Below, in pieces: positions 25,801 to 36,705 of a stretch of 64,000 bases of DNA. A program made the translations under genes and the position numbers. Under the pieces are notes generated by a model that searched no databases, had not been told where the DNA came from, and saw only the letters and a list, made by a program, of their open reading frames with translations. The DNA comes from Histoplasma ohiense (taxonomy: Eukaryota; Ascomycota; Eurotiomycetes; Onygenales; Ajellomycetaceae): NCBI GenBank assembly GCA_017607445.1, contig JAEVHH010000001.1, forward strand, positions 5,146,001 through 5,210,000. Reading direction: 5' to 3'. The first letter of the stretch is position 1; each line of letters begins with the position of its first letter.

Positions 25801-25990
25801 CTCCACACCCCATCCTCCCAAAAGCGAAAAGGCGCATCCGTTCCTGCGCAAAGCCCTGCGTCGTATTTTATTAACAGGCGGGGTCGCAGCAGGTATGTGC
25901 TATGCTCTAGGCGTGGTTGTTGAGTATTTCCGCACAGGTGGGCAGGATGGCCTAGGCCCGCAGGGGTTCACAGGGTTGGAAGGGAGATGA
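22874..25990 (+). CDS. Uncharacterised large protein with C-terminal membrane segment
   Basis: An uninterrupted 1038-residue frame; the start is the first ATG (MASSSLSSWHRSL). The N-terminus is Ser/Arg/Leu-rich with few acidic residues up to about 85, resembling a mitochondrial presequence, which suggests but does not prove mitochondrial import. A conserved-looking aromatic block lies near 180-230 (KAFKKAVNRDPYGFIFGRRM-like). About 250-800 is polar, acidic and probably disordered. A second compact block at about 795-880 starts QYRILVYDSLTMEV and ends DILIFKKVKG. A short glutamine run precedes one hydrophobic helix at about 998-1016, followed by a 20-residue Gly-rich tail. I recall similar proteins annotated only as Ser/Thr-rich in Eurotiomycetes. 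I assign no function; an inner-membrane or tail-anchored placement is inference. Confidence 0.8.
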   Translation: MASSSLSSWHRSLQHLILPYQQLLAPAIPSTSETFRSQVTLYPRQQRSLLWWSRRHDPKWLSEGKSRLQKLIQKEKESQSFYKKYVSRGRRRRPYIYQSWAGSKFYFPHEASRVHRRRDVSDELAQGMGKGNRGEKSWLAKERPPDNGFEDPKGPGGKNSFDSWGGKKHEFGESMRHESEKWFEAFKKAVNRDPYGFIFGRRMQPFPFGLKHGSWLSFYHSLFAGEGPTDSRPRPGSPADIRNPPTEEGAESRTETSSEININGDRLPSSNTVTDAAFEFDPISGRMVPARNKTISNQAGDSSPIILSNPRDGEAEMETRDEQENSNQKPNIDIEEPLVLEPEHPVSSKMILPNDANDQTDLKSSQTLDTEGPGTIETKQPAANMSVTDNDTTEAHSANVGKKADTEQIVSESNQPDSAETALGKDVKDTLKSDGWALNEPEKPEGAAFLASTSEEANTTTFDAKNKTPMHKISPLGEEDEDVQASDWQSHQYLIAKAKKSIENSGRLPKELEGMSHSDYLRYLESLEAPNASPLCEIYQKAYDIRDDSRTEENVDQLRASDIRASYKTWAERHGVEEAYGALQDTDCGLDVDELRWKLRQENRTVSKVETGRDSVSSATEATEPAQKVMNLLFRDDTTGTERSKVTHMRNVDGVDDASTTVSSSKRDGIHPIFGIKTTDANRHCEIGNIARELRAIKEATVSMNALLTGQHSPSGTTADVLSAAPSERMAIEERETQVAQISEILSDVKNVNTSMASILAELGEDVQRKKSTREEDAGKSRLDQNVEAKNSSSRSNPSQYRILVYDSLTMEVKEMGISAGHSGSGEIPQLLHPTEALSRLSNPSRFLEHLPLLEAQGFEIVSGGGDILIFKKVKGSERKLVDDGEHVARTLKASIPDVTAANQNSSDAYGDGGDTVHSPVQASQLGNEVVDQIESSETLKGNPTGREASHVFDQGIVSSFDSGATKQQQQQEGELSTPHPPKSEKAHPFLRKALRRILLTGGVAAGMCYALGVVVEYFRTGGQDGLGPQGFTGLEGR

Positions 25991-26837
25991 AGGGCGGGCC
26001 ACAAACGCCAGCCCTTTTCTTATCATTTGATTCCTTTTGAGGTGTCAGGATAAGGGCAATCATCATTGATAGGTACAGGGCATGTTCGCTCAAGTCTGTG
26101 AGTGAACAGGAGACGAATAAAGGAAAACGGGGGTTGGTAAATCATAATGTTGAGCTCTTCTCTAACTAGTTAACCACAACCCTGCTGTGATTATGCAAGT
26201 TTTGTCGAAGCAATGTTATCCGCGCCTAGTTCTGCTTCTCTTTGTGTCTTCCCCCACACCCTCTGGAAATTGGGCGCTGACTTTTCACAAGGTAGTGCAC
26301 CCATGCAAGTATATATTAAATTTGGGATAATTGCCTTTATCTCACTACTATTTTCATTTTACGCATTACATTACATTACAGTTCTTTTTCTGTTTTTCCC
26401 TCTCCCATTTTCCATGATAAGACCAGGGGTACTTGGTCAAATCAACAACCATCCTTTCGCCATTTCAATATCTTGGGCAGTTGTGCTTTCTCATGACTAG
26501 AGATGGAAAATGTGAGGTCTTGGACACGTCGACATGAGCACAAGCAACTAAGACAAAAAAAAAAAACCATCACCAACGCGACCGCTGGCTCCAGGTACCA
26601 TTGAAGAACCCCTCCACACTTCCGATCACCCCTACAAGCAAGGTTCCGGGAGGTTGATAATGATGATTAACTCGACCATTTGCTTACAAGGCTGAAAATT
26701 TGGGGCCTTGGGTTCCATTGTGCTTTCAAGGGTGGATTCTCAGGGGTAACTAACTGAAAAGAGAGGAGCGACGGAGTTGGTTTAATCTGGATTTATTTTC
26801 TGGTGTCATGTTGTTTCTTGTCTGTTTTGTTCTTCAC

Positions 26838-26858
26838 ATACACATACACACACACACA

Positions 26859-26892
<34 letters not shown>
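26838..26892. repeat. Compound CA/CT microsatellite
   Basis: A (CA)n tract of about 23 bp passes directly into a (CT)n tract of about 32 bp. Non-coding. Confidence 0.9.
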
Positions 26893-26895
<3 letters not shown>

Positions 26896-29800
26896 CTCCT
26901 CCCATCTAGCCTCAAATCCCTGTATTCTCCTTTCGCTTTGTTCCTGTCTGTTACGTTATTATTTTTGGCAGAGTGGTTGTATCAAGTTGCTGCGGATGGG
27001 CATGGCTTTATCATTTTAACTCTGGAGTTCTGTAGGGAGGGCCCCTGGGACGATGAAAGCCTAAAAAAAGCCCCATCGCGCATCTACTATAGTCTACCAT
27101 AGTCTACATGTAACCAACAATTTGAAGACTTCAGTGGGGTCGCCCTCCCATTTCTTCCACAGTTAATCTGTACAATGCCCAAATGCTTCGTATTGATATT
27201 GGCGCCCAACATTCGCGTTCTGGTGATAAAAAAACACCCCTACGCCTGTCACAAGTCGAAGATAAGCGCCAGTCATTTTCTGAGTGAGCCGCCTCACGCA
27301 GCAGCAACCATTCCCCGCGTGTTCAAGCCTCAAGCCTCAAAAAGGACGCATGTTTATTGTTTATTGTTGCTGTTGTTGTTGTCCGTCCTGGAACTCCGTC
27401 CGTCGTTTTGAGATTCTCATTCCAGCGCTACAAATTGTGGCTGAGGACCGAAATGGAAGCGTAAAAAAAAAAAAAAAAAGGCGTACCTCGATCCTGAACC
27501 CAAACCGGCAATCTTGGCGTTTCACTAAAGTTATGGAGAAAAACCAAACCCCCGTGTAACCACCCGTACGTGCTAAGAATGGCAGCACGGTGTACGGAGT
27601 ACGGTACGGTACGGTGTCATCATAAGGTTATAAGGCTGTCGCAGCTCGCTAGGTATGTATGAGACGATGCCAGGAGAGGAAGAGCTCCGCGCGAGAGAGC
27701 TCCTTGGTAGGACAGGAAAACAACGCGAGATACGAGCAGCTCATTTTATATTTCTTCGTTTTTTGGGGTTCGATTGAACTTCGGTTGGAGTCTGGAGAAA
27801 AAGAAAGGTCGGCATTCCACGCGCCCCGACTGGATGAGCAGCAGCTCGGCAGGATTTATGGGTGCTCCTCATCATTTCTCAGAATTCTCAGCTCAGATAA
27901 ACGAAGCGGTCGTGCATGGTTGCTGGTGTGCTATTCTTACCATTGCTCCTCTGGTCCTTGGTTTCACAACGCATGTGTTCCTGTCGCTCGCTGTGGTTCC
28001 TGCATGAAACTGTTTTGATGTCTTGGTAGAGTTTCTTATTCGGAAATATATATATATATTTAGATATATAAAACGAAAATTCATGTGTGCAGCAGAGACG
28101 AGCTGCCATAATTATCTCATCCAGAACAGGAAGATAGTTACGGATGCATGAAGTAGATACTGTACATAGATTCCGTGTGGTGCGAGAGATCGGAGTAAGT
28201 CCTCAAGGGCAGAGATGGCCACGAGGTTCCTTTTAATTTTTATTTATTTTTTTGTTTTTGTTTTGTTTTCAGATCCGCTGTTCAGACGGGAGCAATCATG
28301 GATAACGATAATGAATGAATGAGTGAGTTGAATCTGTAATCTGAGATCTGCTCTGAGATCTGGCCTGGAGATCTACTTACTCTACAAGATCTGGCTGTTG
28401 ATCAACGAAGAGACGGACAATCAATGCCCAAAAGATGGACTAAATATAGAACACCATCGAGTTCTACAGGAGTACTTCGCCTCCTCTTCTTTTCTGTTTT
28501 GTTTGTTTCTTTTTAAAATAGAAAGAGAGTGAGTGAAATTCTCTAATTTCAAAGGGTCGCCAGTTCACAGACCGATGGCATTAGGGTAGCATTTCCAGAT
28601 GCATGAGGGGTTCTCCTTTCTGAGAAGCCACAAGTGTCTTTTTTTTTTTTTTTCTCCCGTTTCCCCTGACAGCTTTCTTTTCTTTTTATTTCTCTTCTTT
28701 GTTGAGCCGCGGTTCTGGGCCTGGGAAAAGTCGACAATTTTTTCCTTTCTTCGATCGCGATCGACAGGATTCTAACGAGTGTGCAGGACAAGGAGAGAAA
28801 CAAAAAGGGGAGGATCTGCAATGCAATGCAATGCCAAAAGGAAAAAAAAAAAAAAAAAAAGTTGCAACGGCGGAGACCAAGCGCTTATTTCTATTCCTGT
28901 TTAAACGGGTTCCAACTTGAAACGAAAAAAAAAGAGAATGGGGAAAAGCTGGAAAGGAAGGTAAAAAAAAAAAAAGGGTCTTTCCCGAGCTTGCGCGCTA
29001 TCGTGAGATTTAATATCAGACGAGAGAGAGAATGAACACATAAAAGGATCTGCGCTTCGATTCAATCAACCTTTCAGGCTTCAGCCTCCATCGATCGACA
29101 TACGCCGTATGCCAAAGAAAAAAAAGAAAGAAACAAACCTTCAGAAAAAAAGGAAAGAAAAGAAAAGAAAAGATAAAACACTTCCTCGTTAGGGAATAAT
29201 CGGAGCCGGTTTTCTTTCCGACTTGTACGGAATACCTGGAGCGTGATAGTGATCCAGAATTGAGTGAGATACACTACAAATAAATACATCGTAAATAATC
29301 TCTCTTTGATGGCAAGAAGCAGAGAGTGTTCCAAGGTTGCCTTGCTGTGCCTAGAATGCCATGCAGAGGGTAATGATGATTCTTCTGACGACATCCCTTG
29401 TTCCTGTTCGTTCCTGTTCCCACCCCCGTCTTCCGTTGACAAGGGCCAGCCGTGGCGCGCATCTTGTTGCTCTGAGATCTCCGAGGCGTGGGCGAGGCGT
29501 GGGCGAGGCGTTAAGGCACTATCCGTAATCACAACCCGAATTGAACGCCTGCTCAGTGCCAGCAGAATGAGTTCGAACTCATGATAAACTGCGATGGCGG
29601 GAGTTAGCCAGTCAGTCACGGAGGAGAAGTGCGAGAGAGAGTCCCATACCAGTATCTATCTACTCTTGAAGGCCGTTCTCGAACCTGGAGTTCATCAATC
29701 ATTGATCCATGGCGACTACGCTGTACAGCACCCACGGATCCAAGCATCTCTCACCCGCACCTGGACCATGGGCAACCTCAATCGCCATCTATTTAATTAC

Positions 29801-30123
29801 CGATATCCTGCCAAGTTCGCCTTGGGGGATGAAATATTATTAACATCTGGGGGCTTGTCCCAACTAACAGACTAGCGCTTTTTGAGCCTTTGAGGAGCCA
29901 CACTGGCAGTCTGGCACCTCCGTGCTCCATCGTGCTCCATCCACCTCTGTCTGTTGTCTTGTGCCCGCGAGATTGGTGCGTTTTTTAGCCTTCCTGTTCC
30001 TGAACCCAAAATGTTTCCTGTTCTGTTTTGGGGTTAATGCGCTGTAAATACAGGTACGCCAGTGTGAGAACGGCTGTAAGATTTGTTTATTACACAGTTA
30101 CACAGTTACATTGGTCAAGAAGT

Positions 30124-30150
30124 TACGGAGTATAACATACATACTCCGTA
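30124..30150. repeat. Perfect hairpin with TACGGAGTAT arms
   Basis: Ten-base arms TACGGAGTAT and ATACTCCGTA are perfect inverted repeats around a 7-nt loop. The core TACGGAGTA recurs elsewhere in the window outside the AT-rich island (30425, 44604, 57146 and close variants). Confidence 0.85.
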
Positions 30151-30390
30151 CAGAACAATACATTGGTACAGGGGCCCCGGCATGGGCGTAAACCTCAGCG
30201 GCAGCGTGGCCTAAGCCCTAGGCCCTGTTGCGGCTAGCCGGCGTGGGCTAAGCGAGCCAAGTGGGCCTGGGCGTGGGGACGGGCGGCGTGCGGCGGGCGG
30301 CGCCAGAGGGCAGTGGACGTGTACGATGTGTATTGGGCGTGTACGCGGTATGGGGTTACTGTACCCCATGTGGCTTGCAGCCAGTAAATA

Positions 30391-30412
30391 GGTATGTATG
30401 TATGTATGTATG
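30391..30412. repeat. GTAT tetranucleotide microsatellite
   Basis: About five copies of GTAT in the MSB2 upstream region. Confidence 0.85.
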
Positions 30413-31051
30413 CACTCTGTACGGTACTCCGTATGGAACGAGCAGTCCAAGGGCCGGGTTCCTCCCCCCTTCCCTTCCCGCTTCGTGGGCTCCATCCTCC
30501 ATCTCACTCTTTGTCTCTCCTTATCAGCTTCTGTTCTTCCTCTCCTCGTCTCTCCCTTCGTCTCTCCTCCTTCTCCTCCTTCTCCCTCTCCTCCGTCGCC
30601 ATCCTCAACGTCGACTGTCGACAGTCCAGTCGTTCTTCTCCTCCCCTCCCTCCTAGCGACCTCTTCAGAACCGACAATCCCTTTTTCGTGCGTTGTTGTC
30701 TCCCCCTTTTTGACTCCTCCACAAACCCCTCCTCCCTCCAATTTGCGCGATGATATAAATAGCAAATCTCAACTACAATGATGAAATAAACATGAAATAA
30801 ACAACACTGCTGACGCCAGAGGTCACAAAAATGTGCATATAGATCTCCTCCGTACCCGTTTCAACTGTCATCGTCGCCAGCCATTTCTCTGCCAAAGGTC
30901 CTTTTGGTGCCGCTCGTTTCACCACAGCCCCGATCTTTATAGCTGTATTATCATTATATCTGTCGTCCGCATTCTTCCCAAAGGGCATCTGCATTCCTTG
31001 CCGGTCCCATCACGTTCTCTTCCATCTTCCTGCTCGGGTCAAATAATATTT

Positions 31052-31053
<2 letters not shown>

Positions 31054-31085
<32 letters not shown>
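31054..31085. repeat. TA microsatellite
   Basis: About sixteen TA units; a second tract of about 23 bp is at 31851-31873. Both lie in the proximal MSB2 upstream region. Confidence 0.9.
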
Positions 31086-31087
<2 letters not shown>

Positions 31088-32115
31088 ATATATTTTCTGA
31101 ATATATTTTTGACCGGGAAAAGCCATTTTTTTCGACCTGTGGAACGTGTGAAATAAGGAGAAAGAAGGTCAAGAGAAAATATATAAAAGACAAAGTACTT
31201 TGGGAAACGTTGTTATTTGGTCTATCGAACCGGACGAGGTCGATCATATACTCAATATATCGATTCATATTTATAGCGAATATTTATCGCAGATTACCCG
31301 GTGAAGCTGGATCGGATCCCAAGGTCTCGCTCGATAGCAAATCGACTGCGTGGTTTCTCCACGAAGTTTCAATTACACATCCCCATAACCCTAGTTCTGT
31401 GAGTCCCTTGCTTTGGCTCTGGAATATGACAACCTAGGCCGCTGGGAAGAAAGCATCGAATCTTTGAAAACAAACGGGAGACGAACCGTCCACATTGCGC
31501 CCAGTCAGTTTTGTCGAATTTTTGCTTGATTTCCTCCATTTACCACCACGACGAGCGAGGCGGTAGGTAGCCATTATTGCGTCCTGTCTGACTTTTATTC
31601 CAGGAAGCTGAAACTTTCGGCTTCCTCGTCGCTCCTTAGGTTATTTTTTTTTCTTTTTCTTTTTCCTGGGGGATTTTTGTCCCTTTCCACTCCTTTGATC
31701 GGTAAGCATTTTTGCTATCTCTTAGCGCTTCCCCCTACTGATTATTTCACCCGTGTGTTGCAATTGAATGTTGTTGAATGTTCTTTAAATCCAATTCAAT
31801 CACATTCAGATGTGCCTGCTGATCTTGACTCCTTTTGGTTGCTTTTTGGTATATATATATATATATATATATAAAATATGCCACGCATGCTAATCCATGG
31901 ATAGAAACACGAACATTCGGGCGACTTTTTGTCGTTATTCGCTCTTTTTCTATCTCGCCGAAAGACAATTGTAAAATATCCTTCCCGAATTCGTGTCTGG
32001 TGTCATAGTATCTAATCCGGATATTGCAGTGTTGACTCTTCCATTGAAGGCTGAACCCGTTCGCGATATCAATAAATAGCGAGAAAGCGCTAGCCTAACT
32101 GCGCCTACCGTCAAT

Positions 32116-34323
32116 ATGCGGGTCACAACATCCTCGATCCTGGCCGCCATTTTGTCGGTGGCTCCCATTTGCGAAGCCGCTAAAGCCGGTGTAGCATATG
32201 GACCAAAGTACTACTTCCCACGAGAAGTGAATCGCGACTATGGCTTTGCTGCTCCTGTAGAAAAGCGCGAACCGCAAGTCGATCCAGGTACTACTGTCGT
32301 CGTCGTCCCTGTAACTGTCTACGTAGATCCCGAAGGAACCCGATTCACGCTCGGAGATCAACAGCCTACAGCAACCGTCAGCTCGGGAAATGAAGACCCT
32401 GAAGATACCCCTGAATCAAACTCCTTCGGCGGAATCAATATCGGGCCACCAAATGTATTTTCTGCTCCGTCGGTCTCAGTCTCGGGAACACAAGGAGTCT
32501 CATATGAGAAGGTTGCCCAGACAGGCTTCCCGGCTCAGACACCGACTCCGACACCGACACCGACTCCGTCTCCGTCCCCATCTAGCAGCACGAAACCCTT
32601 GTTTGATGGCTTTCCATCACTTAAGCTTCCGGACGCTGATACTCCCTCTTCACCTCTTGTTGATGGCACTGCCAGCACCCCGAGCTATAGCGACACGGCA
32701 ACTCAAACCGCGAGCGAACCACCCAGCGAAACACCCAGCGAACCACCCAGCGAAACGCCCAGCGAACCACCCAGCGAAACGCCCAGCGAACCACCCAGCG
32801 AAACACCCAGCGAAACCCCAAGCCGAACGACAGATGGCCCAGTTCTTTCTCTTCCAACTCTGTTCCCAAGTGAAGAGCCATCGACCACTCCAGGAAGCGA
32901 ATCATCTACCTCTTCGAGCACTAGGTCGGATGTGACAGATTTGACACCGCTTCCTACCTCCACTTCCACCCTGGGCCTTCCCACGCTCAGCATTCCACCA
33001 ATTATTACGCCAACCCCGACACCATCTCCGCCACCATCCTCGACACCATCCCCGACACCGTCCCCGACACCGTCCCAGTCTTTGCCCATCACATCGGCCC
33101 CTGGCAATTCCACTATCCCGCCTTTCCCAACAGCCACAGAGTTGCCCCCAGACACCACGGCCCCGATCCCGACCGACAGTAGCAGCACTATCGTGATACC
33201 CACCCCGACTACCACTCCGTCTGGCGTTTTCCCCAATCCGACAGATCGCCCAACAGGATGGGTTCCGCCTAATAACTCTACCATTGTGCCGTCTCCGACA
33301 ATCTCACCGCCACCGGCACCGTCGTCAACGGAATCTGATATGCCCATATCTACGGATTCGTTGACCTCGATGATCGTTCCGACAAGCATTGTCTTCCAAC
33401 CGACCCTAGTCCCGCCAAACCCATCGGAAACGAATAAGCCCACCGCCCTTCCTCGAATTATCTCTCCCGAGATGGGCGTTCCCAAAGCACCAGCTGATTC
33501 GAGATTGATTCAGGTCGGGTTCAACAGCTCACTCTCGTATGAGTTTGTCGTTTCAAACGGGGCTTCGAATCTTCAAATCTTTACGTTCACTCCTAAGGGC
33601 GTTAGCTTCGGTTTACAAATATCATTGGATCTTGTCAAAGCGCATTCCATCCAACCTTATGACACGCTACAATCACGTATGTACACACCTACATTGGTCC
33701 TGATGTATATCCCCGAGGACCTGGTCAACGAATTATCCCTCCAAATCCATAGCCCCTATTCGCGCCTGTACCAGAACCCGGACCCGTCCATCGCCAAGCT
33801 CATGTCCATGATTGACCCGTCTATCCCCCTGATCCCGGGAGGAGGACCACTTAATCAGCAAACTTATGGCCCAGGCGGCGGCGGTAGCTCTACCGATCGC
33901 CCAGGTAATGGTAAAAGCGGCTCTGGCTCTGACGGAGATGATGACGAAGCCGAAGGACCTGGCGGTTCAGGCGGATCCTCCAACGTCAAGGCCACATCCG
34001 TCGGAATCGGTCTTGGCGTTGTTGGTGGCGCGGCAATGTACGGCGCTGCGATGTTCTTCGTAGCTCGCCGGTACCGCAAGAAGCGCAAGCTCCACCGCCG
34101 CACCAGCTCACTGACAAGCGGCATGGGCGAGATTGGTGTGGCTGTTTCCGCCCCTCCTGTACCGACTGCCACCGATGCTTTGATGAGTGGTGGTCGCACG
34201 GATGGATATACCAGCCCGACCCCATATGCCACACGAGATAGCCACAGCAGTGGCTCAGGCAGTGGACGGAATCAAATGATCAGCGCGCCTGTCATGACTG
34301 AGAACTCGCTTGGGTGGAATTAG
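32116..34323 (+). CDS. MSB2: Signalling mucin Msb2
   Basis: A single-exon 735-residue type I membrane protein. A signal peptide spans about 1-21. Residues about 80-450 are extremely rich in Ser, Thr and Pro, including P-T and P-S runs and a tandem SEPPSETP-type block (198-235); heavy O-glycosylation is expected. The folded extracellular Hkr1-Msb2 homology region spans about 458-575 (RLIQVGFNSSLSYEF start, IDPSIPLIPGGG end). A Gly/Ser/Asp linker follows, one membrane helix at about 628-650 and a basic RRYRKKRK stop-transfer, then an 85-residue cytoplasmic tail. Msb2 mucins sense surface, cell-wall or osmotic cues and feed Cdc42-dependent MAP-kinase pathways for filamentation and wall integrity. 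The domain order and the homology region make the identification strong. Long frames on other strands over the repeats are composition shadows. Confidence 0.92.
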   Translation: MRVTTSSILAAILSVAPICEAAKAGVAYGPKYYFPREVNRDYGFAAPVEKREPQVDPGTTVVVVPVTVYVDPEGTRFTLGDQQPTATVSSGNEDPEDTPESNSFGGINIGPPNVFSAPSVSVSGTQGVSYEKVAQTGFPAQTPTPTPTPTPSPSPSSSTKPLFDGFPSLKLPDADTPSSPLVDGTASTPSYSDTATQTASEPPSETPSEPPSETPSEPPSETPSEPPSETPSETPSRTTDGPVLSLPTLFPSEEPSTTPGSESSTSSSTRSDVTDLTPLPTSTSTLGLPTLSIPPIITPTPTPSPPPSSTPSPTPSPTPSQSLPITSAPGNSTIPPFPTATELPPDTTAPIPTDSSSTIVIPTPTTTPSGVFPNPTDRPTGWVPPNNSTIVPSPTISPPPAPSSTESDMPISTDSLTSMIVPTSIVFQPTLVPPNPSETNKPTALPRIISPEMGVPKAPADSRLIQVGFNSSLSYEFVVSNGASNLQIFTFTPKGVSFGLQISLDLVKAHSIQPYDTLQSRMYTPTLVLMYIPEDLVNELSLQIHSPYSRLYQNPDPSIAKLMSMIDPSIPLIPGGGPLNQQTYGPGGGGSSTDRPGNGKSGSGSDGDDDEAEGPGGSGGSSNVKATSVGIGLGVVGGAAMYGAAMFFVARRYRKKRKLHRRTSSLTSGMGEIGVAVSAPPVPTATDALMSGGRTDGYTSPTPYATRDSHSSGSGSGRNQMISAPVMTENSLGWN
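32713..32820 (+). repeat. 24-bp coding minisatellite in MSB2
   Basis: About four and a half copies of a 24-bp unit encode the alternating SEPP/SETP octapeptide in the mucin region. Copies differ only at a few third positions (aca/acg), which points to recent expansion or homogenisation; copy number probably varies among strains. Confidence 0.9.
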
Positions 34324-35427
34324 GGACACCTTTTTTTTTTTTTTGTTCCTTTTCATTGTTTTATTTCTTTTACCTTCTTCGTTTGTAAAACTTTCTCGTC
34401 TCTTTTTTTTCTTTAGCCGTGATTGGTTGGTTTCTCTTTCAATTAGAGTTGGTCTTATCGCGAGCGACACGGCAAATTGTTGCATCGCAAACCTGCAGTG
34501 CGGCATTTTTTGTGGCTTCGACCTGAACTAATCTAACGAAAGCAACCATTTCCGTTTCGTCCTTGGTTAATAGGAAAGGAAGAGGAGGAAGAAGAGGGAA
34601 AGCAAAGACGGAGAAGACCAAAAGAAAAATGAGCAAACGAAAGAAAACAAGAAAAAGGGGTTGGAGGGAAGAAAGGAGGGACGGCAAAATTAGATCCCAA
34701 ATCAATCCTTCATTTTTTCCCTTCGATTTTTTTTTTCCTTTCCTATTTTTTTATGTCCTTCCTTCAAAACATAATCACTTAGTTGTTTTTAAACCCCTTA
34801 TAACCATGCTATGCTTTTTTTTTTTTCCTAACACGCTATCTATTATATTATATGAATGAAAAAAAAAAAAAAAAATACACATGTACTGTACAAATACCCA
34901 CACCCACACAAGACTTGTGCATATTACCGATCAATTATACAGTCTTTTTCTTTTCTTTACCTCCAATATGTTCTATTCATTCCATTGATTCAATGTCCGG
35001 ACCATTGGGGTTTCCAGCCCGTCAAGATTTATATATATACCTATGGTTCATGTATGTTTTTGGCTTTCCCATATCACTCACTTCTCACCTTCCATATTGC
35101 TTCCTCCCAACCCCTTTCCTATATTTCGTATGCCTCAACATCAACTGACTTCGACTATTATCCTCATTCTTTCTTCTTTGCATTCCACTTATACTTTACA
35201 TTTTACCATCTCCCCATTCTTATTATTTTACTTGTTTCTACCAATGTCTAGTATTACTATTTCAGTTTCACGAGACAGCAGAAAAAACATATAAAACATA
35301 GAAATAAATGACGAAAATGAATGGGGCTTTTGAAAGATATAATAGAATACAGATCTATATGACGTATGTGTATGTGTACAGACAGTAGAGAAAAAGTACG
35401 AGCTTGTTCTTCCTTCTACTCTCCACG

Positions 35428-35466
<39 letters not shown>

Positions 35467-35615
35467 CTTTTCTTTCTCATTCTGGTTTCCGCGCTCCGCC
35501 TCCGTTACATACCATCCCATCCGAACATGTATGTATCTTCAATAGCTAGAAGCCGCAGGAAGAAAACAAAACCAAAAAGGTGCAAAAGCCATTCATTCCC
35601 CGACTGGCCCGTATT

Positions 35616-35617
<2 letters not shown>

Positions 35618-35659
<42 letters not shown>
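35618..35659. repeat. CA dinucleotide microsatellite
   Basis: About 21 CA units, non-coding. Confidence 0.9.
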
Positions 35660-35660
<1 letters not shown>

Positions 35661-36294
35661 AGAATCGAGACCCCAACCCGAACGCCCCTTCAGTCCTCCA
35701 TATATATATAGATATAGATATAGATGTAGATGTAGATGTAGAGGATTACTCGACCAGCGCCCGTCTTGAAGATGCTGTTGTTATTATTATTATTATTATT
35801 ATTATAAGTAGTATTCATTTCTAACCAGGGCGGGGCGCTTTTGTGCTCTGGTTGTGCAAGCAAATGGCATGGCAGAGGAATGAATATATTACTTTCCGCG
35901 AATGATTTTCCTGTTTACTGGCCTTTCTGGAGTCTGGACTCGCGATTATATGGACTGGGACGAACGGCATGAAGCAGTGTCGGACATTAAAATACATAAA
36001 TAAATATACATCAAAAAGAAAAAGAGAAAAAAAATAAAAAAATCTTAAAAAAAAAATCTTAACAAGGTGCGTCGAAGACAACCGCCTCGGGGCCATGACT
36101 TGATTGATGACTTGCCCCTATCCTCTCCATCAGCTATACTAACACGGTCAGTCCCGTGTACGAATTTTGAATTTCCCCCAGAATCAAAAATGAGCACGCC
36201 TTGCTTTTTAAAAAAAAAAAAAAAAACCCCCCGCTAATCCATCCAAGCCCATGCATGGCTACCATTTACAGCCCCCATTATTGACAAAAAATAT

Positions 36295-36333
36295 TAGATT
36301 GATCGATTGATTGATTGATTGATTGATTGATTG
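36295..36333. repeat. GATT tetranucleotide microsatellite
   Basis: Eight to nine GATT units with one GATC variant. Confidence 0.88.
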
Positions 36334-36705
36334 GCTTTACGTAGAAAACGCCCCCAACGTGGAAAGTTCGTCGCACGCTTTATTTTCATGGAAGCTCTCC
36401 TCCAATGCTGCTGCTGCTGCTATACCGATGCAAACTAGTTAAGAGAAGAGTGGGGTTAAGAAGAACGTGGAGGTAGAAAAGGAAGGACAGAATCATTAAT
36501 CTTGAAGTAAATTATATTAGTAGATATGGTGGGTGGGTGGAATAGAATCGACCGGATACGGCCACAAAAAAAAAAAAAATTAGAAAGGTAAGTAAAAGTA
36601 AAAAAGTAAATGGAGGCCTTGACACCCCCTCGCAGAGAAATTTAACACATATCCCCCACCCCTCCTTTCAAAAGAGCAGGTGCATCATCTAACGTTAACT
36701 ACCCA

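Larger units (their letters stand above)
25991..32115. other. 6.1-kb non-coding stretch upstream of MSB2
   Basis: No reading frame here looks like a protein: all are short, low in complexity and overlapped on the other strand. The span holds CA/CT, GTAT and AT microsatellites, many A- and T-runs, a GC-rich patch at about 30180-30330 and a hairpin at 30124-30150. The final 700 bp before MSB2 is pyrimidine-rich, as in long fungal 5' leaders. It probably contains the MSB2 promoter and leader and perhaps untranslated RNA. Confidence 0.5.
34324..36705. other. Non-coding DNA downstream of MSB2, microsatellite-rich
   Basis: Includes the MSB2 3' UTR and many simple repeats: a T-run of about 33 at 35430-35462, (CA)n at 35618-35659, a GATATA/GATGTA tract at about 35700-35742, (TTA)n at 35778-35805 and (GATT)n at 36295-36333. 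No gene-like reading frame was found. Confidence 0.6.

Noticed and set aside
28549..29619. Several overlapping ORFs of 90-181 residues upstream of MSB2
   Set aside because: They overlap on both strands, include homopolymer-encoded runs such as poly-Lys or poly-Phe, and match nothing.
32621..33485. Long open frames on the other strand and other frame of MSB2
   Set aside because: They are by-products of the repetitive Ser/Thr/Pro coding sequence; the plus-strand frame has signal peptide, homology region and membrane helix.
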